Below, piece by piece: positions 27,653-36,600 of a DNA stretch of 64,000 nucleotides. The stretch spans positions 372,001-436,000 of the forward strand of contig NZ_AUGU01000014.1 of assembly GCF_000422825.1 (NCBI RefSeq). The letters run 5' to 3'. Position 1 is the stretch's first letter; each line of letters starts with the position of its first letter. A program made the translations under genes and the position numbers. The notes beneath the pieces are model-generated. The model did not search any database. It was not told where the DNA came from and saw only the letters and a list, made by a program, of their open reading frames with translations. The stretch comes from Nocardioides insulae DSM 17944. GTDB lineage: Bacteria; Actinomycetota; Actinomycetes; Propionibacteriales; Nocardioidaceae.

Positions 27653-27658
27653 ACAGTA
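27653..27658 (-). promoter_or_regulatory. -10 element TACTGT for the DNA ligase gene
   Basis: Minus-strand TACTGT is followed by 7 nt and GTG 27645. It overlaps the alternative upstream GTG, which argues against that start. Confidence 0.55.
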
Positions 27659-27774
27659 GCCGGACCCGGGGACAGCCCGGAGGGATCGGGTCGTCCCCGT
27701 GACCGTGCCGGCGCAGAGGTGTCCTAGGCTGGCGCTGATTCGCGGTGTCCCCGGCACATGGGACGCCCGAACAT

Positions 27775-27853
27775 TCCCCGGTTGGTCTGCCGGCAGGGCC
27801 CGCCTGACTTTGAATCAGGACTAGCGACGTAGGTTCGACTCCTACCCGGGGAG
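27775..27853 (+). tRNA. tRNA-Gln (TTG)-like gene, atypical
   Basis: A cloverleaf folds by eye. Acceptor TCCCCGG pairs with CCGGGGA, and the D stem GGTC pairs with GGCC. Anticodon stem CCTGA/TCAGG has loop CTTTGAA (anticodon TTG), and T stem GTAGG/CCTAC has loop TTCGACT. All four stems pair, and the T arm is canonical. It is odd in three ways: 79 nt long, a 9-nt variable region and two bases between D and anticodon stems. The 3' end reads GCA, not CCA. It may be a functional divergent tRNA-Gln or a decayed or mobile-element-borne copy. It stands at the start of the accessory pocket. Confidence 0.65.
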
Positions 27854-28048
27854 CAAGAAACACCTGGTCAGCGGCCACATGGTCGCCAAGCCCGGCCGCC
27901 GCAGGCCCGATCTTGCTGACACCTGGTGCTAACACCCGCACTCCTCCGAGGCGTCCGCGACTACGCCTCGCAGGTGGCGGTGCCGATGAACGGGCAGTTG
28001 GTCGCCCCGGGGGGTGAGAGAACCCCATGGCGCCTCGGCACTTCCGAC
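27854..28048. other. Non-coding stretch after the tRNA-like gene
   Basis: No convincing gene. Frames here lack a start, codon bias or motif. Base composition is less extreme than in flanking genes. Confidence 0.4.
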
Positions 28049-28525
28049 TCACTGAAATGCGGGCGCCTGGCGAGAGAACTCCCAGGTGAGGTCCACCGAT
28101 GGGTCGTCGGTGTCCGGGGAGTCATCTTCGGTCCAGTGCTCAATGACCGCGTACCGCTTCTTGTTTCGCGGCACATTGAACGACTCGGCCAGCTTCGACC
28201 CCGAGTCAGACTCCGCGATGACCTCGTGGTCCCCCGAGGGGAGGCTTAGCGGGAAGTAGATCCAGTTGTGCTGGTCCTCGGTATCAAAGTCGCCGTCAAC
28301 CACCGTGAGCCCGTCGATCTGAACCGTCAGGCGAACCTCATCATCGTCGAGGGACTGGTTGCTCACGATGAGGACCAAGTCCGCATCAGCCTCACCGACA
28401 ACTCTGACGGTGGCGTCGTCGGCGGTGACGTCAGCGTGCGGAGAGACATCCCCTGCTGTCCCGACCCCGCACCCACCAAGAGTCAAGGTTGCGAGGGTAA
28501 GGACGAGAGCACGGAGCACAGTCAC
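28049..28525 (-). CDS. Small predicted lipoprotein, unknown function
   Basis: A 158-residue protein starting at GTG. A short n-region and hydrophobic stretch (VTVLRALVLTLATLTLGGC) end in lipobox LGGC with Cys19, so it is probably anchored outside the cell. The mature part looks like a beta-sandwich with acidic loops: RVVGEADADLVLIVSNQS, VRLTVQIDGLTVVDGDF, YFPLSLPSGDHEVIAES. It is reminiscent of small immunoglobulin-like domains, but no family is recognised. It lies in the accessory pocket next to the tRNA-like gene. Confidence 0.65.
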   Translation of the reverse strand: MTVLRALVLTLATLTLGGCGVGTAGDVSPHADVTADDATVRVVGEADADLVLIVSNQSLDDDEVRLTVQIDGLTVVDGDFDTEDQHNWIYFPLSLPSGDHEVIAESDSGSKLAESFNVPRNKKRYAVIEHWTEDDSPDTDDPSVDLTWEFSRQAPAFQ

Positions 28526-28728
28526 GAGTATGGGACGTCGCGGTTCGCGACTCGGTTCCACTGGCACGACGCATCCTCGGCGAGACTGTCCGCGCTGCCG
28601 CCTACACGACGGACTCTCCCGAGATGGACAAGCAGACCTACCGCGAGCGGGGTTGGGAGTAGCGACGCTCGCATCTGCTGCGGAGCGCTCGCCACTGCCG
28701 ATAGGCAGACCGCGTGCACCGGGCCGAA

Positions 28729-28734
28729 TACGGT
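28729..28734 (+). promoter_or_regulatory. -10 element TACGGT for the 131-residue gene
   Basis: TACGGT is followed by 6 nt and the ATG at 28741, so that gene looks leaderless. Confidence 0.5.
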
Positions 28735-28740
28735 GTGTCC

Positions 28741-29136
28741 ATGTTCGGAAGGCGACGGCCAACCCAGCCGTCTGAGGACCCTGCGGTCGCGTTCATTGAG
28801 GCATTGCTCGACAGAGCCTCGACAACCCATCCCGCAGGTGCGTGGCAGGGTCGTGCTCGCCACGCGCTGACGATCTGCGCCTGTGTGACGCCGGATCACT
28901 CGCCGGACTGGATCATCTTCGACACCGAGGAAGGGATTGGTTGGCGCCGCTGGCCGGATGACCTTCCGGACATCGAGGTGGTCCATGCTCCGCTAGAAGC
29001 CGGCGGGCATGCCGACCCTTCCGAGGTCCTGGCGTGGCTTCAATGCACGGCAGAGGATCCGTGGGGGGCGGGCGGTGACGGCAGTGGCGACGCCGATGTC
29101 CTAACCGAGTTGCAGCGCTGGATCGCCATTTCATGA
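28741..29136 (+). CDS. Hypothetical protein, 131 residues
   Basis: An unrecognised soluble protein with no signal peptide or membrane helix. It has a basic N-terminus (MFGRRRPTQPS), a helix FIEALLDRASTTH, then alternating strands and loops rich in Trp and Asp (CVTPDHSPDWIIFDTEEGIGWRRWPDDL). It reads like a small accessory protein, perhaps of immunity type, but that is only an impression. The ATG start is supported by the upstream -10 element. Codon use is less GC-biased than in core genes nearby. Confidence 0.55.
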   Translation: MFGRRRPTQPSEDPAVAFIEALLDRASTTHPAGAWQGRARHALTICACVTPDHSPDWIIFDTEEGIGWRRWPDDLPDIEVVHAPLEAGGHADPSEVLAWLQCTAEDPWGAGGDGSGDADVLTELQRWIAIS

Positions 29137-29190
29137 CGTCTGCCCTCGCCCGATCGTGCCGCGAGTGGTGTGGCGCGGAGGAGTGACCTT

Positions 29191-29448
29191 TCAGGGTCCA
29201 CGCTTTCGCTCGCGATGCGCTTTGATCGGGTGTAGGAGCGGCCAATAGAGCCCTCGATGCATCTCATCGGCATGCCATAACTCTCCGGGGGTGGCACGAA
29301 CACCTCGTCGTTCGAACTCCACGCGCAGAATGTCCCTGGCATCCTCCACGCTCATCCTCCGACGGCTGGGGATGATGCGCTCGGCAGCCGCGCGGAGTGC
29401 CTCGAGATGGGCCTCGTGGACTGGGAACGGCGGTGGCTCCTCGTGCAC
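29191..29448 (-). CDS. Hypothetical protein, 85 residues
   Basis: A short charged protein starting at GTG, mostly helical by eye: AHLEALRAAAERIIPSRRRMS, then VEDARDILRVEFERRGV. No family is recognised. GATACT lies 6 nt before the GTG and could be a degenerate leaderless -10. It converges on the 131-residue gene with a gap of 54 bp. Codon use in the accessory pocket is weaker evidence than in core genes, so the call is tentative. Confidence 0.45.
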   Translation of the reverse strand: MHEEPPPFPVHEAHLEALRAAAERIIPSRRRMSVEDARDILRVEFERRGVRATPGELWHADEMHRGLYWPLLHPIKAHRERKRGP

Positions 29449-29658
29449 CTCAGCAGTATCGCCGAACGCGACGATCTTGGAACCACCTCGGGCTACCGAC
29501 GCACCGGCCGCCGTCGCCGACGGCTCTGCCGAGACTCGGTCCGTGCGGGCTTCGCCCAGACCAAAGAAACTGCGCGACGGGTTTGCGGCTGGCGCAGGAG
29601 GTGGCTGACAGCGCCCGACTCTGCCTGAGTGGGACGAGATGTGGGTAGGTGCGAGGGG

Positions 29659-30006
29659 TCAACCCCGTGACTCGGTGAAGTGTCGGCTGCGCCGTGCTCC
29701 AATAGTGAGAGCGAGAGCAATGCCCCCGAGGAGAACCGCTGCGCCGGCAGCTGCCAACCCCTGCACGAATCTGTCCTCGCCGGCCCCGACACATCGCGCC
29801 TGGACCTCATCGGCGTCGGGAGGAGCTTCTCCACCGGGCACGTTGTCAGCGTCATTGAGGACCGTGTCGTACGGGGCCGCGCACGTGTAGTCACCCTGAC
29901 TGGCGCTGTCGACCGTCGGATTATTCAGAACCATCCAGGTCGCCACCGCGGCCAGGGCAACCGCCAAGAAACCGATCCAGGGGGCGGCACGGCGCGCTCG
30001 ACTCAT
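29659..30006 (-). CDS. Small two-helix membrane protein, unknown function
   Basis: A 115-residue protein starting MSRARR. One transmembrane helix is at about residues 10-28 (WIGFLAVALAAVATWMVL) and a second near residues 82-103 (LAAAGAAVLLGGIALALTIG). Between them is an external loop of ~50 residues with two cysteines (YTCAAPYDTV and ARCVGAG) that could form a disulfide. No family is recognised. CAAGAT lies 6 nt before the ATG. The 210 bp after its stop hold no supported gene. Confidence 0.6.
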   Translation of the reverse strand: MSRARRAAPWIGFLAVALAAVATWMVLNNPTVDSASQGDYTCAAPYDTVLNDADNVPGGEAPPDADEVQARCVGAGEDRFVQGLAAAGAAVLLGGIALALTIGARRSRHFTESRG

Positions 30007-30200
30007 GGCGAGATCTTGTCAGGCCGAGTCGGTCACCTGGACTCGAATGCCGCAGAAAGTACACGCTCGACGACGGTCACCTTCGTGTCTGGCCGGGGGG
30101 GTGCTGTGCGCCACGGGCGTTAGAGACCTCATCTGGCGCTTGTAGGGAGGTGCCCGACTCTGCCGCCGAGCGCGCGCACTGAGAGACGACGCTCGACCGC

Positions 30201-30206
30201 TACCCT
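30201..30206 (+). promoter_or_regulatory. -10 element TACCCT for the mntA-like gene
   Basis: TACCCT is followed by 6 nt and the ATG at 30213. Confidence 0.55.
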
Positions 30207-30212
30207 CATGCC

Positions 30213-30533
30213 ATGGGCACCCTGACCGCTGAGAGCGCGTCGCTGCGCGCGGCGATCGCGACTCATCGTGCTGCCGTCGACGGGGTGCTCGCGAGGTATG
30301 CGGCCATCAATCCCCGGCTCTCCGGCTCGGTGTCCCGCGGCGACGCGACGAGTGCCAGCGATATCGACCTCCTCGTTGACCTGCTGCCTGAGGGTGGCAA
30401 CGAGCTGCTGCGAGTGGCCGGCATCGCCGAGGAGCTCAGCGACCTCTTGGGGACCAGGGTCGACGTGGTGGCCGAGTCGTTGCTTCGGCGCGAGGTCTCG
30501 GCCACGGCGCTGGCTGACTCGGTGGCCGTGTGA
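30213..30533 (+). CDS. MntA-like nucleotidyltransferase antitoxin
   Basis: A 106-residue minimal nucleotidyltransferase. It has the complete GSX10DXD motif (GSVSRGDATSASDID) and a third acidic strand (VDVVAES). In HEPN/MNT modules, MntA transfers AMP groups to a tyrosine of the HepT ribonuclease and so silences it. The partner starts within the stop codon (GTGA overlap), as expected for an operon, but it is broken. The antitoxin is thus intact beside a disabled toxin. A leaderless promoter precedes it. Confidence 0.85.
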   Translation: MGTLTAESASLRAAIATHRAAVDGVLARYAAINPRLSGSVSRGDATSASDIDLLVDLLPEGGNELLRVAGIAEELSDLLGTRVDVVAESLLRREVSATALADSVAV

Positions 30534-30741
30534 GCCGCCGCGACCGGGGGCGGTTCGACGACATGCTCGCCGCCATCGAGCGATGCCGGGCGTCCCGTGG
30601 GCCGCGATCGCCGGTCTTCGCAACGTGGTGGTGCACGAATACTTCCGCGTGAACCCCGACCTCATCCGCGACATCGTGGACAACCAACTCGGACCGCTCG
30701 CGGGTCACCTCCGAGAGCCCGACGTGGACCAGACCGAGTAG
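30530..30741 (+). pseudogene. HepT-like HEPN toxin with an internal deletion and frame change
   Basis: From GTG 30530 the frame encodes VSRRDRGRFDDMLAAIERC, a HepT-like N-terminus, then leaves the family pattern and meets a stop within about 20 codons. From about 30583 a different frame encodes PWAAIAGLRNVVVHEYF and a C-terminal helix up to the TAG at 30741. That holds the HEPN catalytic RX4H motif (RNVVVH) followed by Glu-Tyr. Together the two parts total ~70 residues, against ~110-140 in intact HepT. The central helices are therefore missing and the junction is out of frame. Translation of the second part alone from ATG 30583 (52 residues) is possible, but it would not fold as a HEPN dimer. 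Confidence 0.75.
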
Positions 30742-31078
30742 TCGCAGGAGCGGCGCGGCGGCGTGGGACGGTTGCGAGTTGCTTTACTGGTTCAAGGCGC
30801 GCCTTCGGCGCGCGGCGGCGGCCGGCCTCCGGGCATGCGGCGGGCGACGTGTCCCACACGGGTCCGCGGACACCTCCGAGCCAGGGGCAGGGCTCTTGTC
30901 GGGACTAGTGAGGGCTCCGTCCTCGAGCGCGTCCCGGGTCCCGACGGCAGTGGTTGACCCGCTCGGGCCACAACGGCAAGGTGGACGGCGTGGTGCTCAG
31001 CCCCTCACCAGTGGTGTCCGGCGCGGCGTCGATGCCGTGGATGCTCGCTCGTCCGTATGGTGAGGCCGGGGGAGCACC
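30742..31078. other. 337-bp intergenic region, no gene
   Basis: No coding frame is convincing. It contains a GC-rich hairpin at 30797-30813 and the upstream region of the phosphate transporter, where TATGGT near 31057 could be a -10 element ahead of GGGGGAG. Confidence 0.4.
30797..30813. terminator. UUCG-loop hairpin
   Basis: GCGCGC and GCGCGC arms close on a C(TTCG)G tetraloop, a very stable RNA hairpin. It sits 55 bp after the broken toxin gene and may terminate that operon. No U-tract follows. Confidence 0.45.
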
Positions 31079-32476
31079 ATGGACCTGGTCCTGATCAGCG
31101 TCATCTTCGTCGTCTTCCTCGCCCTGCTCTTCGACTTCACCAACGGCTTCCATGACGCGGCCAACGCGGTCGCGACCACGGTGGCGACCAAGGCCCTGCC
31201 GGGCCGGGTGGCCGTGCTCTACGCCGCCGTCTTCAACTTCTTGCCCGCGATCGTCGGCGTGACCCTGGTGGCCAGCACCATCGCCAACACGGTGGACGTC
31301 GACGCGCTCGCCCCGGTCGGGGAAGGGGCGGTGCCCCTCGGGGTGCGGGTCACCTTCGCCGCGCTGGTGGCCGCCGTGGCCTGGAACTACTTCACCTGGT
31401 GGCTCGGCCTGCCATCCTCGTCCTCGCACGCGCTGATCGGCGGGCTGGTGGGTGCGGGGCTCGCGGCGGGCGGGCCGGAGGTGATCAGTTGGCGCGAGGT
31501 CACGATCATCGTGGTGGCGATCTTCGCCAGCCCTGCGATCGCGGGAACTGTCGCGTGGCTCGCCTTCAGGCTGATCCGTCTGGTCCAGCGTCGGGGAGGG
31601 CTGGAGGACGACCACGAGGTCTTCCGGTGGGGGCAGATCCTCTCCGCCGGCGCGGTCTCGTGGGGGCACGGCTCCAACGACGCGCAGAAGACGATGGGCC
31701 TGGTGGCGGCCACGCTGGGCGCGGCCGGCTACCTGAGCCCCGAGAGCGGCGGCGACTACGTGCCACCGGTGTGGGTGGTGCTCGCCGCGGCCACCATGAT
31801 CTCGATCGGCACCTACTGGGGCGGGTGGGCGATCATCGACACGATGGGGTTCAAGATCACCCGGCTGACCCGCGCCAGCGGCTTCGCGGCGAACGTCGGG
31901 GCGATCACGGCGATCTTCGGAGCCTCCAACCAGGGAGTGCCGATCTCCACCACCCACGCGGCCGCCAGTTCCATCGTCGGCGCCGGCATGTCCTCGCGCC
32001 GGAGGATCAACTGGCTGGTGATGCGCGACATGGCGATCGCGTGGTTCGTGACGCTGCCGGTCGTGGGAGGTCTCGGGTATCTCACCTATTTCGTCACGAC
32101 CCTGCCCACCAATGCCGCCTGGATCACCGGGATCGGGCTGATGCTCTCGCTGTTCGTGTGGGCAGGTTGGCTGATGACCCGTGCCGAGGGGCACGCGGAG
32201 GTGGCCGAGGAGGCCGACCGAGCCGAGCGGGAGAACCACGGGCCGCAGCCCGAGTTCGTGCCCCTGGCCGGGCCGGCGGGGCACGTCCCGGGCCGGATCA
32301 CCGCGCAGCTGAGGGCCGTGGAGGGGAGCGGTGCCGAGGAGGAGGAAGCCGCCTTCCGGCGTGGTCCGGCCGGCCACGTCCCTCGCCACCGCACGATGGA
32401 TCCGAGGAACGGCGCGGAGGACCGAGCCGGGGTCGACGGAGCCGGCGGCGAGGGTACGCCGGGGACGGGTCCGTGA
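31079..32476 (+). CDS. Inorganic phosphate transporter, PiT family
   Basis: A 465-residue membrane protein with ten or more helices. Both PiT signature repeats are present: FDFTNGFHDAANAVATTVAT near the N-terminus and SWGHGSNDAQKTMGLVA in the middle, with PSSSSHALIGG and PISTTHAAASS after each. PiT proteins import phosphate as metal-phosphate with protons. The last ~85 residues are hydrophilic and acidic, longer than in many PiT proteins and probably disordered in the cytosol. GGGGGAG precedes the ATG. The PPK2 gene follows, which links phosphate uptake with polyphosphate metabolism. Confidence 0.92.
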   Translation: MDLVLISVIFVVFLALLFDFTNGFHDAANAVATTVATKALPGRVAVLYAAVFNFLPAIVGVTLVASTIANTVDVDALAPVGEGAVPLGVRVTFAALVAAVAWNYFTWWLGLPSSSSHALIGGLVGAGLAAGGPEVISWREVTIIVVAIFASPAIAGTVAWLAFRLIRLVQRRGGLEDDHEVFRWGQILSAGAVSWGHGSNDAQKTMGLVAATLGAAGYLSPESGGDYVPPVWVVLAAATMISIGTYWGGWAIIDTMGFKITRLTRASGFAANVGAITAIFGASNQGVPISTTHAAASSIVGAGMSSRRRINWLVMRDMAIAWFVTLPVVGGLGYLTYFVTTLPTNAAWITGIGLMLSLFVWAGWLMTRAEGHAEVAEEADRAERENHGPQPEFVPLAGPAGHVPGRITAQLRAVEGSGAEEEEAAFRRGPAGHVPRHRTMDPRNGAEDRAGVDGAGGEGTPGTGP

Positions 32477-32549
32477 TCGGCCCGAGCGCGTGCGTCACCG
32501 CGCCGCCCGTCGGTTTGGGCGAGGACCAGCGGGGATGAGTGGCCACCGG

Positions 32550-32555
32550 TAGTTT
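32550..32555 (+). promoter_or_regulatory. -10 element TAGTTT for ppk2
   Basis: TAGTTT is followed by 7 nt and the ATG at 32563, so ppk2 may have its own leaderless transcript besides read-through from the transporter gene. Confidence 0.55.
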
Positions 32556-32562
32556 GCCGGTC

Positions 32563-33360
32563 ATGGCCACGAAGAAGATCTCCAAGCAGAGGTACGAGGC
32601 GGAGTTGTTGCGGCTCCAGTCCGAGTTCGTGCAGTTGCAGGAGTGGGTGAAGGCCAGCGGCGCTCGGGTGGCGGTCCTGTTCGAGGGACGCGACGCCGCC
32701 GGCAAGGGCGGCACGATCAAGCGGATCACGCAGCATCTCAACCCGCGGATCGCGCGCATCGTGGCACTACCCGCGCCGACGGATCGGGAGCGGACCCAGT
32801 GGTACTTCCAGAGGTACGTCGCGAACCTCCCCGCCGCCGGGGAGATCACGCTCTTCGACCGCTCCTGGTACAACCGCGCCGGTGTCGAGAAGGTGATGGG
32901 CTACTGCACTCCCGAGCAGCACCGGCTGTTCCTCGAGCAGGTCCCGATCTTCGAGCAGATGCTGATCGAGGACGGCATCCTGCTACGGAAGTACTGGTTC
33001 TCGGTGAGCGACGAGGAGCAGCTGAAGCGCTTCCGATCGCGGGGCAGCGACCCGACGCGGCGGTGGAAACTCTCGCCGATGGACGTCGAGTCGATCACCC
33101 GCTGGGAGGACTACTCGCGGGCCAAGGACGAGATGATGGCGCGCACCGACCTCCCGAACTCGCCGTGGTACGTCGTCGAGAGCGACATCAAGAAGCACGC
33201 GCGGCTCAACATGATGGCCCACCTGCTCGCCAGCATCCCCTACGAGCACACCCCGCCCCTTGACATCACCCTGCCGGACCGCCCCGAACCGGAGGGCTAC
33301 GAGCGTCCGCCGCGCGAGCGGACGACCTATGTGCCGGACCACGTCTCGACGCTGCTCTGA
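32563..33360 (+). CDS. ppk2: Polyphosphate kinase 2
   Basis: A 265-residue single-domain PPK2. Walker A is in LFEGRDAAGKGGTIKRI, the Walker B/lid segment in FDRSWYNRAGVEKVMGY, and the C-terminal part has RWKLSPMDVESITRWEDYSRA, characteristic of the family. The enzyme uses polyphosphate to phosphorylate nucleoside diphosphates (or monophosphates, depending on class). It is cytosolic and follows the phosphate transporter by 86 bp. A GTG-free upstream extension from 32539 is possible, but the leaderless -10 element fixes the ATG. Confidence 0.93.
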   Translation: MATKKISKQRYEAELLRLQSEFVQLQEWVKASGARVAVLFEGRDAAGKGGTIKRITQHLNPRIARIVALPAPTDRERTQWYFQRYVANLPAAGEITLFDRSWYNRAGVEKVMGYCTPEQHRLFLEQVPIFEQMLIEDGILLRKYWFSVSDEEQLKRFRSRGSDPTRRWKLSPMDVESITRWEDYSRAKDEMMARTDLPNSPWYVVESDIKKHARLNMMAHLLASIPYEHTPPLDITLPDRPEPEGYERPPRERTTYVPDHVSTLL

Positions 33361-33643
33361 GCGCAGCGCCCGGTGGAACGACGGGTCGTCTCGCCCACGT
33401 TCGGAGCGCACCGGAGGTCGACGGTGCACCTCGACCGACGGGACCGACGAGGGCCGGTTCGACCCACCCGGGAGGGAGCGATCGCTACGCCGGCGGAGGG
33501 CCGTAATCCGGCCGGGCTCGTGTATCGGAATCATCACAAGCCTGCGACCAGTGAGAACGTGACTCGCCCGTAGGGGTCGAGTCGTGAAACCTTCGGACTC
33601 GGCCGACTCGATCGGCGCTGATGCGACCCCCGGAGGCAGAACA

Positions 33644-36600
33644 ATGGTGACCCGACTCGCGATCGTGAACCGCGGCGAGGCAGCAATGCGACTCATCCAT
33701 GCGGTGCGTGACGTCAACGCCGGGGGTGGGCCGCCGATCCGCACCGTGGCGCTGCACACCGACGGCGAGCGGCGGGCCACCTTCGTGCGTGAGGCCGACG
33801 AGGCCTACGGGCTCGGCCCCGCCTCGGCACGCCCCTACCTCGACCTGGCCGTGCTCGAGCGCGCCCTCGTGGAGACCCGTGCGGACGCCGTGTGGGTCGG
33901 GTGGGGGTTCGTCGCCGAGGAGCCCAAGTTCGTCGAACTGTGCGACCGGCTCGGGGTGACCTTCGTCGGTCCCAGCGCCCAGGCGATGCGCCGGCTGGGT
34001 GACAAGATCGGCTCCAAGCTGCTGGCCGAGGAGGTCGGCGTACCGGTGGCGCCGTGGAGCGGGGGGGCGGTCGACACCCTGGAGGACGCGCGGGCGGCGG
34101 CCGAGCGGATCGGCTACCCCCTCATGCTCAAGGCGACCGCCGGTGGTGGCGGTCGCGGCATCCGCCGCATCGACCGGCCGGCCGACCTGGACGACGCCTA
34201 CCAGCGCACGCGGGACGAGGCGGAGCGCTCCTTCGGCAGCGGCGTGGTCTTCCTGGAGCGGCTGGTCACCGGGGCCCGGCACATCGAGGTGCAGCTGATC
34301 GCCGACGGCCAGGGCACCGCCTGGGCGGTCGGCGTCCGGGACTGCTCGGTCCAGCGGCGCAACCAGAAGGTGATCGAGGAGTCCGCCTCCCCGTTGCTCG
34401 ACCCCGATCAGGTGGCCGAACTGAAGTCCTCCGCGGAGCGGCTGGCGCTGGCCGTGGACTACAGCGGCGCCGGCACCGTGGAATTCCTCTACCACCCGCA
34501 GGAGCGGACCTTCGCCTTCCTCGAGGTCAACACCCGGCTCCAGGTGGAGCATCCCATCACCGAGGTCACCACCGGCCTGGACCTGGTCAAGGCACAACTG
34601 CACATCGCGGCGGGCGGTCGTCTGGAGGGGGAGCGGCCCACCGAGGTCGGCCACGCCGTGGAGGCCCGGCTCAACGCCGAGGACCCGGACCGCGACTTCG
34701 CCCCGTCCCCCGGGCACATCACCCGGTTGGAGCTCCCGGCGGGCCCCGGCGTGCGGGTGGACACCGGCGTCTCGGAGGGCGACACCATCCCTGCCGACTT
34801 CGACTCCATGGTGGCCAAGATCATCGCGCACGGGCGTGACCGCGACGAGGCGCTGGCCCGGCTACGGCGGGCGATGGCGGAGACCACCGTCGTGATCGAG
34901 GGCGGCACCACCAACAAGAGTTTCGTGCTCGACCTGCTGGCCCAGCCCGAGGTCGTCCGGGGCGAGCCCGCCTGGGCCGACACCGCGTGGATCGACCGGG
35001 TGCGCGAGGAGGGCCGCCTGGCCGCGACCGCGCACGCCGGGGTTGCGCTGGTCGTCGCCGCCGTGGAGGCCTACGACGACCAGCTCCACATCGAGGTCAC
35101 CCGGCTGTTGGAGACCGCCCGCGGTGGGCGGCCCCAGGTGCAGCACCAGGTCGACCGGCCGATCGAGCTCAAGCTGCGCGGGGCCACCTACCGGGTCACC
35201 ACCGCGAGCACCGGACCGCACCGCTTCCGGGTCGGCGTCGACGACGGCGTCGAGACCAGGACCGTCGAGGTCGAGGTCGAGCGGGTCGACGACGTCCACC
35301 GCCGGGTGTCCGTCGCCGGCTGTGACTACCGGGTGGTCACCGCGACCTTCGGGCCGATCACCACCGTCGAGGTGGACGGTGTGACCCACCGGGTGAGCCG
35401 CGAGGAGGGCGGCGTACTCCGCGCCCAGGCCCCGGCGCTCGTGGTCGACACCCGGGTCGTCGCCGGCGACGAGGTCGAGGCCGGCGCTCCCGTCCTCGTG
35501 CTGGAGAGCATGAAGATGGAGACGGTGCTGCACGCGCCGTTCGCCGCGCGGGTGCGCGAGGTCCAGGTCAGCGTCGGTAGCCAGGTAGAGACCGGGGCTC
35601 CGCTGATCCGGCTCGAGCAGCTCGAGGACGTCGCGGAGGAGGTCGTCGCCCAGGCCGCCGGTGGTGCTCTCGATCTGCCGCAGGAGGCGGCGGAGCAGAC
35701 GCCGGCCGAGCTGGCCGCTCGCGGTCGCACCGAGCTGACCGCCCTGCTGCTGGGGTACGACGTGGCACCCGAGGAGAGCGGCGCGCTGGCCGACTACCTC
35801 GCCGTGCGCTCGGAGCTGCAGCGCTCCGGTGCCCCCGTCATCGCGGACGAGCTGCCGGTGCTGCGCACCGTCGCCGAACTCGCCGAGCTCGGGCGCAACC
35901 GCCCGGCCGTCGAGGAACAGCACACCGAGCTGCGCGTGCACAGCTCCCGCGAGCACTTCCACACCTACCTGCAGAGCCTCGATGTCGAGCGCGGCGGCCT
36001 GCCCGACCACTTCAGCGACAAGCTGGTGCGGGTCCTGCGACACTACGACGTCACCGACCTCGACCACTCCCCGGAGCTGGAGCAGGCGGTGTTCCGGGTG
36101 TTCCTGGCCCAGCAGCGGGCGACCGAGCAGGTGCACGTCGCGGGCGCGCTGCTGCAGCAGTGGAGCGCCGACCCGGCCCCGGAGGGGGAGCTGCGCGATG
36201 AGGTCCGCGACCTGCTGGAGCGGTTGGTGCGCGCCACCCAGCTGCGCTTCCCGGTGCTCGGCGACCTGGCCCGCAGCGTGCGGTTCCGCTGGTTCGACCA
36301 GCCCCAGGTCGACCAGGAGCGGGCCAGCGTGCTGGCCGGGGTCGCCGACGAGGTGGCCGCGCTGGCGGCCGAGGACGACGCACCCCGGCGGGCCGAGCGG
36401 ATCAACGCGCTGGTGGCCATCCCCGAGCAGACCGTCCGGTTCCTCGCTGAGCGGCTCGAGGACGGCGTACCCGCCAGGGAGCCGATGCTGGAGGTGCTGG
36501 CCCGGCGTCACTACCGCGAGTACGACTTCCACGACCTGCAGACCCCCACGGTCGAGGGCCGGCCGTTCGTGACCGTCGACTACTCCGTCGACGGGCGCCC

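Noticed and set aside
27926..28249. Plus-strand frame of 107 codons overlapping the lipoprotein gene
   Set aside because: It overlaps the better-supported lipoprotein gene on the other strand and shows no family pattern.
29397..29894. Several overlapping 80-130-codon frames on both strands between the 85- and 115-residue genes
   Set aside because: Mutually overlapping, Arg/Ser/Pro-rich, no start signals. The small membrane protein on the minus strand explains the right part; the remaining 210 bp is left unassigned.
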